64,000 bases of DNA from assembly GCF_001704635.1 (NCBI RefSeq), contig NZ_MAXF01000038.1, positions 186,001 through 250,000 on the forward strand, read 5' to 3'. This DNA is from Streptomyces sparsogenes. GTDB taxonomy: Bacteria > Actinomycetota > Actinomycetes > Streptomycetales > Streptomycetaceae. Numbering within the stretch: position 1 is the stretch's first letter; each line of letters begins with the position of its first letter. The notes below the pieces were generated by a model. That model made no database searches. It had not been told where the DNA came from and worked only from the letters and a program-made list of their open reading frames with translations. Positions 27,085 to 34,502 of the stretch are shown here, in pieces. The position numbers were made by a program, and so were the translations under genes.

Positions 27085-27842
27085 TGCGCTCCACCACGAC
27101 CCTGGCGGCGCTGTGCGCCGTGACCGCGCTGGCCCTGACCGCCTGCGGCACCGACGGCGACAAGAGCGACGACGCGGGCAAGTCCGGGCAGAAGACCTCG
27201 GCGTCCGCCACCCCCGGCTCCGGACTGGAGAAGCTGTCCGGCCCGGAGATCGCCGACAAGGCGATGAAGGCGATGAAGTCCGCCAAGTCCCTCACCACGG
27301 ACCTCAAGGGCACGATCGACGGCGGCCCCATGACGTACCACCTGTCCTCGGACAGCAAGGGCGAGTGCGCGGGCAACCTGACCATGGGCAGCGACGGCGG
27401 CGTCGAGCTGATCAAGACCGGCGACATGGTCTACATGAAGTTCGACCGCGCCTTCTGGAAGTCGCAGGGCGGCAAGGACGGCGCCGCCGCGGCCGACCTG
27501 ATCGGCGAGCGCTGGACCAAGTCCAAGGCCACCGGCGCCGACGCCAAGGACTTCGCCACCTTCTGCGACTCCGACACCATGCTGGCGGGCTTCCAGGACG
27601 GCCCCAGCGCCGCGCGCAAGGGCAAGACCACCACGGTCGACGGCAAGCCCGCGATCACCCTCACCGAGACCGAGGGCAAGGAGACGTACACCGTCTACAT
27701 AGCCACCGAGGGCAAGCCGTACATCCTCCAGATGGTCATCAAGGGCGGCAAGGAGCCCGGCACGGTGAAGTTCAGCGACTTCGACAAGCCGGTGAACGCC
27801 AAGGCCCCGACCGGCGACGTGGTCGACCTCGACAGCCTCTGA
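27084..27842 (+). CDS. Lipoprotein, LppX/LprG-like fold
   Basis: A 252-residue lipoprotein with lipobox LALTACG at residues ~16-22. The mature part is rich in Lys, Asp and Thr and contains segments typical of LppX/LprAFG-like half-barrel proteins in actinobacteria (DLKGTIDGGPMTYHLS, GDMVYMKFDRAFWKSQ, VYIATEGKPYILQMVIKGG). Such proteins bind lipids or act as envelope carriers, but function here is inferred only from the fold resemblance. It is coupled to the upstream duplicated-domain protein, so the two probably act together at the cell surface. Confidence 0.85.
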   Translation: MRSTTTLAALCAVTALALTACGTDGDKSDDAGKSGQKTSASATPGSGLEKLSGPEIADKAMKAMKSAKSLTTDLKGTIDGGPMTYHLSSDSKGECAGNLTMGSDGGVELIKTGDMVYMKFDRAFWKSQGGKDGAAAADLIGERWTKSKATGADAKDFATFCDSDTMLAGFQDGPSAARKGKTTTVDGKPAITLTETEGKETYTVYIATEGKPYILQMVIKGGKEPGTVKFSDFDKPVNAKAPTGDVVDLDSL

Positions 27843-27850
27843 CCGACCAG

Positions 27851-27889
27851 CCCCGGCCGGCCCACTCCATCCGGGCCGGCCGGGGTTTT
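27851..27889 (+). terminator. Intrinsic terminator after lipoprotein gene
   Basis: A perfect 13-bp GC stem (27851-27863 and 27873-27885) with a 9-nt loop, followed by TTTT, 8 bp after the stop codon. Confidence 0.9.
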
Positions 27890-27891
27890 GC

Positions 27892-27949
27892 GGTGACTAT
27901 GAGACGGCGACACGCCGACGTTACGGCGTGTCACCGTCTCATATTCACC
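27892..27949. repeat. Palindromic repeat, copy A (58 bp)
   Basis: A long imperfect palindrome with outer arms beginning GGTGA and ending TCACC, a core GAGACGGCGACACGCCG and its complement. It lies between the lipoprotein terminator and the convergent gntR gene. A second copy (57536-57593) has about 83% identity and compensatory changes in the stem. Confidence 0.8.
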
Positions 27950-27970
27950 ACAAACGCGGCGTCTTCGGCG

Positions 27971-28717
27971 TCAGGTAGCGTCCGGCGCCGCCTCAAAGCT
28001 GTACTCGTAGCCGACAACCAGCCGGTAGGGCAGGCACCACTCGCCATATTCGATCACGCCCTCGTCATCCCACAGCCGGTGAGCGCCCGCGAGGATGGGC
28101 GAGCCGACGCGCAGGCCGAGGAAGTTCGCCTCTCGCGCGTCGGCGTCGCGGCCGTGGACGTCGTCACGGCCCGCTTGGATCCGGCGCCCGGTGGCCTGCT
28201 GGATCTTCGGCAGCAGGCCAGCCGCAGCGCGTGCGGAAGTGGACAGCAACTCGGGTACGGCGGCCGCGAAGTGCGCCGGGTACCAGGTCACGAAGAGGCC
28301 GATGCGTTGCTGCCCCTTGCCGGTGTGCCACTGGCGTCGCACTACTTGGTCGCCGTCCTCCAGGTCGAAGATCTCGGCGACATACTGGGGCGGCTTGATC
28401 AGTTCAGCGTTCGTGACGACCATCGTCTCGCCCTCCGAGAGAACCGACCCGGTGCGCAGGACGCGAGTGATCCGGTCGTAGCCGGACGGGGCGACCTCGG
28501 GCGCGTTGGCGACGAAGGTGCCCCGTCGCGAGGTCGTGATGTAGCCCTCCACCTGGAGCTGATCGAGGGAACGGCCGAGGGTGGCGACGGATACGCCCTC
28601 CTGCCGCGCCAGTTCCCGCACAGGTGGCAGCTTCTCGCCCTCCTTGAGCACCCCGTCGAGGATGCGGCGCCTGATGCGTTCCGCGACCCGCATGTAGGGG
28701 TGATTGCTGCCGGGCAT
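27971..28717 (-). CDS. GntR-family regulator with UTRA domain (HutC subfamily)
   Basis: A 248-residue transcription factor. The N-terminal winged helix-turn-helix has the GntR signature (RVAERIRRRILDGVLKEGEK, LPPVRELARQEGVSVATLGR, LQVEGYITTSRRGTFVAN). A C-terminal UTRA ligand domain spans residues ~90-240 (FDLEDGDQVVRRQWHTGKG, NFLGLRVGSPILAGAHRLWD). It is transcribed away from three small genes, and the space between holds four similar CCTAGG-centred palindromes, its likely operators. Related regulators include KorSA-type repressors of integrating elements, but no integrase or replication gene is seen here. Confidence 0.92.
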   Translation of the reverse strand: MPGSNHPYMRVAERIRRRILDGVLKEGEKLPPVRELARQEGVSVATLGRSLDQLQVEGYITTSRRGTFVANAPEVAPSGYDRITRVLRTGSVLSEGETMVVTNAELIKPPQYVAEIFDLEDGDQVVRRQWHTGKGQQRIGLFVTWYPAHFAAAVPELLSTSARAAAGLLPKIQQATGRRIQAGRDDVHGRDADAREANFLGLRVGSPILAGAHRLWDDEGVIEYGEWCLPYRLVVGYEYSFEAAPDAT

Positions 28718-28733
28718 GGCGCCTCCTGTACCG

Positions 28734-28847
28734 GTGTCCTAGGGCACGACCGACTGTACTAGGTCACAGGTAATCCGTACGGGGGAAATGACGCCATATC
28801 CTCTGGGCGCAGTGTCCTAGGTCACGCTACTTTCTGACCTAGGACAG
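28734..28847. promoter_or_regulatory. Cluster of four CCTAGG-type operators
   Basis: Consensus GTGTCCTAGGTCAC. The sites are 28734-28747 (GTGTCCTAGGGCAC), 28754-28767 (TGTACTAGGTCA core), 28812-28825 (exact consensus) and 28834-28847 (TGACCTAGGACA core). The members of each pair are centred 20 and 22 bp apart, about two helical turns. They flank both divergent promoters, suggesting autoregulation by the GntR protein and control of the small-gene operon. Confidence 0.75.
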
Positions 28848-28916
28848 ATGGTCAGACCCCCGCGACGGGCGAACGTCCGGGGGCGTGGCCCACCAGCTGA
28901 AACGGAGCTGATGAGC

Positions 28917-29123
28917 ATGGGCGACCCTATCGGGCGGTTCTTCGCCTGGGTGAGTGCACTTCTCGCCTTACGGCCGCGTGGCCGTCATCGGGCCGGGAGG
29001 GTGCCTCCCGCGCCGCGTACGGGCTTCTTGCGGCCCGAGGCCCGGGACACGGGCTCCCCGACAGTCGAAGCCAGGCCCCAAGTGATGCCCACAACCCCGC
29101 ACAGCACGGCGGCCCGCTGGTGA
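28917..29123 (+). CDS. Small basic protein, first gene of GntR-controlled trio
   Basis: A 68-residue protein beginning MGDPIGRFFAWVSALLALRP. An amphipathic or short hydrophobic N-terminal helix precedes an RGRHR motif and a Pro/Arg/Thr-rich tail. It resembles small Streptomyces proteins with an RGKHR-type motif that occur next to regulators, but I cannot assign a function. GGAG lies 9 nt before the ATG at 28917; an ATG at 28911 is also possible. Its stop overlaps the next gene (GTGA). Confidence 0.6.
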   Translation: MGDPIGRFFAWVSALLALRPRGRHRAGRVPPAPRTGFLRPEARDTGSPTVEARPQVMPTTPHSTAARW

Positions 29124-29443
29124 CCGCCATCACCCTCACGCCCGCCCCCTCCCCGGGGCCCGGGTGCGCTCTGTGCGCCACCCCCGGGGACTTCGGGCCC
29201 CACGACCCCGCCGACCCCCACTCGGGCCTGTGCCCCGCGTGCGTCACGGCGGGCAAGCCCACCCGCGAGGGCCTTGAGAGCGCGGTGCTCATTGTGGCCG
29301 GACAGACTCTGGCAGGGGCTGAATCCCTCGAACTCGCCACCGCAGCCCCGGAAGAACTGGCCTACCACCTGGGCGCGGTGAAACGGAGCCTGCGCACCGT
29401 GCTCCAGCTCCTCGCACCGGTCAAGGGAAAGGGAGCCCGGTGA
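29120..29443 (+). CDS. Small protein with four-cysteine zinc-ribbon-like motif
   Basis: A 107-residue protein. The N-terminal 50 residues contain CALC and, 21 residues later, CPAC, a CxxC-n-CxxC arrangement expected to bind zinc. The remainder is helical (GLESAVLIVAGQTLAGAESL, EELAYHLGAVKRSLRTVLQL). No named family was recognised. The GTG start overlaps the stop of the previous gene and the stop overlaps the next start, so all three small genes are translationally coupled. It may be a small DNA- or protein-binding partner in a GntR-controlled module. Confidence 0.7.
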   Translation: MTAITLTPAPSPGPGCALCATPGDFGPHDPADPHSGLCPACVTAGKPTREGLESAVLIVAGQTLAGAESLELATAAPEELAYHLGAVKRSLRTVLQLLAPVKGKGAR

Positions 29444-29658
29444 ACGCCGACAACCAACCCGACCGCGGCGAACGGCCAAAGATGACCATGCGCGTCTACA
29501 CCATCGCACGTGACGGCATCATCACCGCACAACGCGCGATGGTGACCGTCCTCGTCGGGGAGAAGGTCGACCCCTACGGGCTCGGGCAGGCATGGCCACC
29601 ATGCCCGTGCCCCCGCCATCGCGAACACAACAACCCGGACCGCTTCAAGCGCTCCTGA
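29440..29658 (+). CDS. Small hypothetical protein, third gene of trio
   Basis: A 72-residue protein (MNADNQPDRGERPKMTMRVY and onward) with a predicted beta-rich middle (VYTIARDGIITAQRAMVTVLVG). The end is Cys/His-rich (WPPCPCPRHREH), which might bind metal. GTGA overlap with the preceding gene. The function is unknown. A strong stem-loop follows 8 bp after its stop, closing the operon. Confidence 0.6.
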   Translation: MNADNQPDRGERPKMTMRVYTIARDGIITAQRAMVTVLVGEKVDPYGLGQAWPPCPCPRHREHNNPDRFKRS

Positions 29659-29666
29659 AACGGCCG

Positions 29667-29706
29667 CCCGCCCTCTCGATCATCTGAGAGCGATCGAGAG
29701 GGCGGG
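29667..29706. terminator. 15-bp stem-loop closing the small-gene trio
   Basis: Perfect arms at 29667-29681 and 29692-29706 with a 10-nt loop, between convergent transcription units; probably bidirectional. Confidence 0.8.
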
Positions 29707-29775
29707 GGTCCCCAGCGGCCGGAACACATCGGTTGGACCGCCCGAGGGCCGGAGGGTGCGGGGCCGTGGTCTTGT

Positions 29776-30948
29776 TCAGTCGGTGTCCGTCGCGGCCAGC
29801 ACCGCCAGCCGTCGGCGTTCCGGAGAGACCGCGACCAAGCCGATGTCCCAGGCCACACGCTCGAACCACTCCGTATCGGCGCTGAACACGTACCAAAGGC
29901 ACTCGCGTACACGTGCCTCGACCGCCTCCGCGGAGCCGCCCTCCGCGGCACCGGCCAGGCCGGCCAGGGACTGCCACGCGGTCAGGCGGCCGTAGGCGCC
30001 GTGGAGGCCGGAGTTGTAGGCCCCTCCCGTGGACGCGGCGGCAAAGAGCACCTGCCATGCCTCCTCCGGCGGACAGGCCGTGACCGAGAGCGCGGTCTTC
30101 TTCCCCGCGCCCTTCAGGCACTTCAGCCCGAGCGCCGGCAACACACTCGGTACCGACTCGGCTTCCAGAGGGTCTGCCGGTTCAAAGACCCGTGCCTCGA
30201 CCCGGCCGTTCGACTCCTCGGCCCAGTTCGCCACGGCGGCACCGATGCTCTTGGCCGCGGCTTCGGTCGTCGTCTCCTCGACCGACGGGACGCGTGCCCC
30301 GCCGACGACCGCCGCGCCGCCGTTCTCCTCCGGACCGTACGGCATCGAGTAGCTGCTGCCACGGGCGCTGTAACTCGGCAGGCCGGGCTGTCCTTCCACG
30401 TCGGACAGCGCCAACGGCAGCCATACCAGGGGATGGCTCCTCCAGTACGACGCCGATGTGGTCCACCGTGCGATCCCGGGGATCTCCGCGACCCTGACGC
30501 CTCTGAGGACCAGCTCGTGGACCAGGCAGGCCCGCAGCTCCTCCGAGACGTTCCCGCTGAACGCCACGGCCAGTTCCTCTCCCGGCTGGCTGGAGGCCAG
30601 CAGGGAGGCCGTGTAACGGTCGAGCTTCCCGTCGGCGGCCTCCGCCGAGGAGACCAGGCGCAGAGCCTGAGCGACGTTTTCAGGCCCGGGTGTGGTGGCC
30701 AGCAGGCGGAGCAGATAGTCGAAGACACTCCGGTACTGCCAGATCCGCCCGGAGTCGGAGCCGTACGCCCCGGCGAGCGCTATGCCAAGATCCGCGAGGA
30801 AGGCGGCGTCCCCGCGGGCGAGACGGCGGTCGGCCACCTCCCATACCTCGGTGACGCGTTGCAGACCCGGCAGGCTCGTCACGATTTCCTGTATGCGGTC
30901 CGTCACGGTATGGAGCGTACGAGTCCGACGCTCCGGAAACGAACGCAT
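29776..30948 (-). CDS. DUF6183-like hypothetical protein
   Basis: A 390-residue protein, cytoplasmic by composition, without a signal peptide or transmembrane helix. It is mostly helical with conserved-looking segments SYWRSHPLVWLPLALSDVEG and ECLWYVFSADTEWFERVAWDIGL. It resembles the Streptomyces DUF6183 family from memory. The function is unknown. The start is uncertain: ATG 30948 has a weak ribosome site, and GTG 30906 (VTDRIQEIV) is also possible. It lies alone between the GntR trio and the HNH lipoprotein. Confidence 0.7.
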   Translation of the reverse strand: MRSFPERRTRTLHTVTDRIQEIVTSLPGLQRVTEVWEVADRRLARGDAAFLADLGIALAGAYGSDSGRIWQYRSVFDYLLRLLATTPGPENVAQALRLVSSAEAADGKLDRYTASLLASSQPGEELAVAFSGNVSEELRACLVHELVLRGVRVAEIPGIARWTTSASYWRSHPLVWLPLALSDVEGQPGLPSYSARGSSYSMPYGPEENGGAAVVGGARVPSVEETTTEAAAKSIGAAVANWAEESNGRVEARVFEPADPLEAESVPSVLPALGLKCLKGAGKKTALSVTACPPEEAWQVLFAAASTGGAYNSGLHGAYGRLTAWQSLAGLAGAAEGGSAEAVEARVRECLWYVFSADTEWFERVAWDIGLVAVSPERRRLAVLAATDTD

Positions 30949-30970
30949 TTTCCCGGATCACCGGGGGCTT

Positions 30971-31753
30971 TCAGCCGTCGCACTGCTTCGCCATCATCGC
31001 CTTGTCCGCCGTCGTCACCGGGAGGGCGTACTTGAGGGACACCTGGGCGAAGCGGACCGCGTACGCGCACCTGACCGGCTTGCTGGGCGGCAGCCAGGAC
31101 GCGGGGCCCGAGTCCCTCTTGGCCGAATTGGCCCGGCCCTCCACCGGGATCAGATTGAGCACGTCGTTCGCGAGCTGTTCGCGCTTGCTCTCCGGCCAGC
31201 GGGAGGAGCCCATCTGCCAGCTGTACGACAGCGGCACCACATGGTCGATCTGCACCTGCGCGGCCCTCTGCTTGCGCCACTCGATGGTCTTGCCGGTATA
31301 CGGGTCGTGCAGCGTCATCGAGACGACCACGCAGTCGGATCCGGACCGGAAACGCAGCCGCCGGCCGTCGCGCTTCAGAAGGTCGTTGCGGGTGTCGCAG
31401 CCGTTGCGCGCGAGCGGTACCCCGTCGGCCGTGTCCATCCAGGCATAGCCGAACTTGTCCCGCTCGTAGCCGGTCCTCGGGCCCCGGCCCTTGGTGAGCA
31501 CCTGGTCGATGAGCCTCCGGGCCGCGGCCTTGTCCGCGTCGGTGGTCACGGGCGCCAGGCCCGGCTTCGTACCATCCGGGTTCTTCAGCGGGCTGACCGC
31601 CCGCCCGTCAGGCGCCGCGCCGCCGTGTCCGCCGTCGGCCCGCCCGCCGCCCTCGCGTCCGCCGCCGTCGGCCCCGTCGCCGGCCGAACATCCGGAGACC
31701 AACGCCAGCACGGCGAGCCCCGGAATCAGAACCTGCCCAAACCGTCCCTGCAA
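30971..31753 (-). CDS. Secreted HNH-family (DUF1524) nuclease lipoprotein
   Basis: A 260-residue lipoprotein using a TTG start at 31753, supported by GAAGGAGG 8 nt upstream. The resulting N-terminus is an ideal lipoprotein signal (basic LQGRFG, hydrophobic VLIPGLAVLALV, lipobox VSGC). After a Gly/Asp-rich linker comes the nuclease domain. Its core is VQIDHVVPLSYSWQMGS with the DH of the HNH motif, and NLIPVEGRANSAKRDSGPASW supplies the Asn and downstream Lys/Arg. Surface nucleases of this type degrade extracellular DNA. The frame is open to 31831, but that would bury the signal peptide. Confidence 0.88.
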   Translation of the reverse strand: MQGRFGQVLIPGLAVLALVSGCSAGDGADGGGREGGGRADGGHGGAAPDGRAVSPLKNPDGTKPGLAPVTTDADKAAARRLIDQVLTKGRGPRTGYERDKFGYAWMDTADGVPLARNGCDTRNDLLKRDGRRLRFRSGSDCVVVSMTLHDPYTGKTIEWRKQRAAQVQIDHVVPLSYSWQMGSSRWPESKREQLANDVLNLIPVEGRANSAKRDSGPASWLPPSKPVRCAYAVRFAQVSLKYALPVTTADKAMMAKQCDG

Positions 31754-31812
31754 CGCCCCGGCCTCCTTCGCGTATCTTTTCGCACAGACCGCCCACACGA
31801 TAAGGACCCTGG

Positions 31813-33276
31813 ATGGACACGGCCGCCGCAACCCCGCCCGGCACCACCGCCGAGGGGGCGACCGCCGCCACCTTGGACCACGAGCAGGCAGGTACCCGTC
31901 AACCGGCGGCGCGTCACCCGCGGCTCGACCCCTACTGGCTGGCCGCCGGGTTCTTCGTGGCCTTCGCCGCCGTATCGGTGTGCCGCTACCGGCGGATGGC
32001 GACCATGTCCTGGGACCTGGGCATCTTCGAGCAGGCGATACGCTCCTACGCCCACTTCCAGACCCCCGTCGCCGACCTCAAGGGCCCCGGGTTCAACATC
32101 CTGGGCGACCACTTCAGCCCGGTCACCGCCCTGCTCGCGCCCTTCTACCGGGTCTTCCCCTCCCCCGTCACCCTGCTCGTCGCCCAGGCCGCCCTCTTCG
32201 CCCTCTCCACCATCCCGGTCACCCGCGTCGCGGCGCGCCTGCTGGGGCGGGGCCGGGGGCTGGCGATCGGGGTCGCGTACGGGCTGTCCTGGGGGGTCCA
32301 GCGGGCCGTCGACTTCGACTTCCACGAGATCGCCTTCGCGATGCCGCTGCTCGCCCTCTCCCTGGAGGCGGTCATCCTGCGGCGCTGGTACGCGGCGATG
32401 CTGTGGGCCGCCCCGCTGGTCTTCGTCAAGGAGGACATGGGGGCCACGGTGGCCGCGATCGGCGCCGTGATCCTGATCCGCACCTGGCAGGAGCGGCCGC
32501 CGCGGATCGTCCCGCTCGCGGTCGGGCTCATCGCCTTCGGCGTGCTGGCCTGCGCCCTCGCGCTCGGAGTGATCATCCCGAGCTTCAACGGCTCCGGCTC
32601 GTACGACTACTGGAACAAGGTCGGCAGTGGCGGCGAGCAGACCGGGACCATCCCCTTCGAGACCGCGGTGCGCACCCTGCTGTGGGTGCTGCTGCCCACC
32701 AGCGGGCTGCTCGCGCTGCGCTCCCCGCTGCTGCTGGCCGCCGTGCCCACCCTCGGCTGGCGCTTCGTCTCCCACGACGACCACTACTGGGGCACGGACT
32801 GGCACTACAGCGCGGTGCTGATGCCGATCGTCGCGCTCGCCCTCGTCGACGCCGTGCACCGCACCCGCGACAGCCACCGCCCCTGGCTCGCCTCGTACGC
32901 CCGGCAGCTGCCCGCCCTGGTCGCCGGCGCGGCGCTGGCCCTCACCGCCTCGCTGCCGCTGGAGAACCTGACCGACCCGGGCTACTACGAGAAGCCCAAG
33001 GAGGTCACCGCCGTGGAGCGGCTGCTGGACCGGATCCCCGACGGGGCGTCGGTCGAGGCCAACGTGGGGCCGATAAGCCGGCTCACCAACCGCTGCCGGG
33101 TCCTGTGGGTCGGCGGTACGCGCGGTGTCGTGCCGGACTACATAGCCCTTCAGGAGTACGACCGCACGCCCGATCAGCTCGTCGAGTACGCCAAGCAGCT
33201 CCACCCGGACGCGCGCTACGCGTATCTCGGCTCCAGCGGGGGCTACTTCGTGCTCAAGCGGGTCCACGGGGGCTGA
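31813..33276 (+). CDS. DUF2079 polytopic membrane protein
   Basis: A 487-residue integral membrane protein with roughly nine or ten hydrophobic helices. DUF2079 motifs are WDLGIFEQAIRSYAHFQTP, FNILGDHFSPVTALLAPFYR, VDFDFHEIAFAMPLLALSLE and FVKEDMG. A soluble C-terminal part (YYEKPKEVTAVERLLDRIPD and onward) faces the outside. The fold resembles GT-C glycosyltransferases and conserved acidic residues lie in the first loop, so a lipid-linked sugar transferase role is possible but unproven. ATG follows AAGGA. It is divergent from the HNH lipoprotein with only 59 bp between. Confidence 0.87.
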   Translation: MDTAAATPPGTTAEGATAATLDHEQAGTRQPAARHPRLDPYWLAAGFFVAFAAVSVCRYRRMATMSWDLGIFEQAIRSYAHFQTPVADLKGPGFNILGDHFSPVTALLAPFYRVFPSPVTLLVAQAALFALSTIPVTRVAARLLGRGRGLAIGVAYGLSWGVQRAVDFDFHEIAFAMPLLALSLEAVILRRWYAAMLWAAPLVFVKEDMGATVAAIGAVILIRTWQERPPRIVPLAVGLIAFGVLACALALGVIIPSFNGSGSYDYWNKVGSGGEQTGTIPFETAVRTLLWVLLPTSGLLALRSPLLLAAVPTLGWRFVSHDDHYWGTDWHYSAVLMPIVALALVDAVHRTRDSHRPWLASYARQLPALVAGAALALTASLPLENLTDPGYYEKPKEVTAVERLLDRIPDGASVEANVGPISRLTNRCRVLWVGGTRGVVPDYIALQEYDRTPDQLVEYAKQLHPDARYAYLGSSGGYFVLKRVHGG

Positions 33277-33310
33277 ACCCCCGCGGGGGGAACGGGGATC
33301 GGGATCGGCG

Positions 33311-34099
33311 TCAGGCTGTCATCGGCTCGGGGGCGATCAGCGCGAACGCGGCCCCTTGCGGGTCCTGGACCACGGCCATCCGGCCCGCCACCATGTCGAA
33401 GGGCTCCCGGCACACCGTCCCGCCGGCCGAGTTCACCTTCGCCACGGTCCCATCGGTGTCCGCGACCGCGAAGTAGACCAGCCAGTGCGAGCCCGCGTCG
33501 GGCGGGGCGCCTTCGCCCAGCGGCCGCATCCCGCCCACCGGGCGGCCCTCCACCGACAGCGAGAAGTAGTCCTCCGCGCCCTCCATCGGGGCGGCGACAA
33601 GGCCCAGCGCGGCCTGGTAGAAGGCGGCGGCGGCCTCGGGGTCGGTGGTGTTGAGTTCGTTCCAGATCAGGGCGCCGGGCTCGTTGACGAGGCCCGCGCC
33701 GGGGAAGTCCCTCGGCTCCCAGACGCCGAAGACCGCCCCGGTCGGGTCGGCGGCCACCAGCATCCGCCCCAGATTCATGACCTCCACGGCGGGGGTGAAC
33801 ACGGTGCCCCCGTTGCGCGTGACGGCCTGGAGCGTGGCGTCGGCGTCCGAGGTGGAGAAGTAGCTGGTCCACACGGGCGGCGGCGGGGGCTGGTCGCCCA
33901 TCGCCTCGGCCGACATGATGCCGGCCACCGGCTTGCCCCGAAGGGTGCACAGCGCGTATCCGCCGGTCTCGGGCGGGCCGGGGCGGCCCTCCCAGCCGAA
34001 GACCTGGGCGTAGAAGTCGAGGGCGGCCGCCTGGTCGGGGGCCACCACATCGATCCAGCAGGGGGTACCGGGCTGGTAGGGCTCGGTGACTTCGGGCAT
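33311..34099 (-). CDS. VOC-family protein with two glyoxalase-like domains
   Basis: A 262-residue protein of two tandem vicinal-oxygen-chelate modules. The first is about residues 9-125 (PCWIDVVAPDQAAALDFYAQ, FGWEGRPG). The second is about 135-258 (LIWNELNTTDPEAAAAFYQA, WLVYFAVADTDGTVAKV, VVQDPQGAAFALI). Such proteins include glyoxalases, dioxygenases and antibiotic-binding proteins such as bleomycin or mitomycin resistance proteins. The metal ligands are not fully conserved by eye, so a binding role is plausible. ATG 34099 has GGGAGG upstream; the longer frame to 34270 is Arg-rich non-coding sequence. Confidence 0.87.
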   Translation of the reverse strand: MPEVTEPYQPGTPCWIDVVAPDQAAALDFYAQVFGWEGRPGPPETGGYALCTLRGKPVAGIMSAEAMGDQPPPPPVWTSYFSTSDADATLQAVTRNGGTVFTPAVEVMNLGRMLVAADPTGAVFGVWEPRDFPGAGLVNEPGALIWNELNTTDPEAAAAFYQAALGLVAAPMEGAEDYFSLSVEGRPVGGMRPLGEGAPPDAGSHWLVYFAVADTDGTVAKVNSAGGTVCREPFDMVAGRMAVVQDPQGAAFALIAPEPMTA

Positions 34100-34502
34100 C
34101 GGCGCCTCCCGGTCGGGCCCCGGCCGCCGCGGCGGCCGGACGGACACATCCCCTCGGCCCATTGTCCCGGGGCGCGGCGCCGCCGCCACTCGGCACCGCC
34201 GCCCGGGCCATCCGCGCGCCCTTCTCACCGCGCCCTTCCCGCCCCGTCCTCGTCGCCCCCTCCTCCTCACCGCATCGCTACCGGCCTCGCACCGTCTTGG
34301 GAAACGGCCGTCACAGGCGTACGGCAGGACGCCCGGCGTGAACCCCTACGCACACCCGTACGAGGACGCCCGCGGGCTGCGTTGCGTACGCGCCAAGGAC
34401 CCGCGGCGCTGACGCCGGACGGCAGCGGGCTGAGAAAGCCGACGGGCGGCGGGCGGCCCGTGAGGGCCGACCGCCGCCCGGGGCGGGAGTCCTAAGGGTG
34501 CG
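34100..34502. other. Gap between VOC gene and L,D-transpeptidase gene
   Basis: About 400 bp with no supportable gene. A 10-bp inverted repeat (34443-34452 / 34471-34480), with a smaller hairpin inside its loop, lies 23 bp past the transpeptidase stop and is probably its terminator. The VOC promoter should lie in 34110-34330 but no clear boxes stand out. Confidence 0.5.

Noticed and set aside
28718..29706. Complete integrating element (AICE) around the GntR gene
   Set aside because: No integrase, excisionase, replication or transfer gene and no tRNA attachment site in the window.
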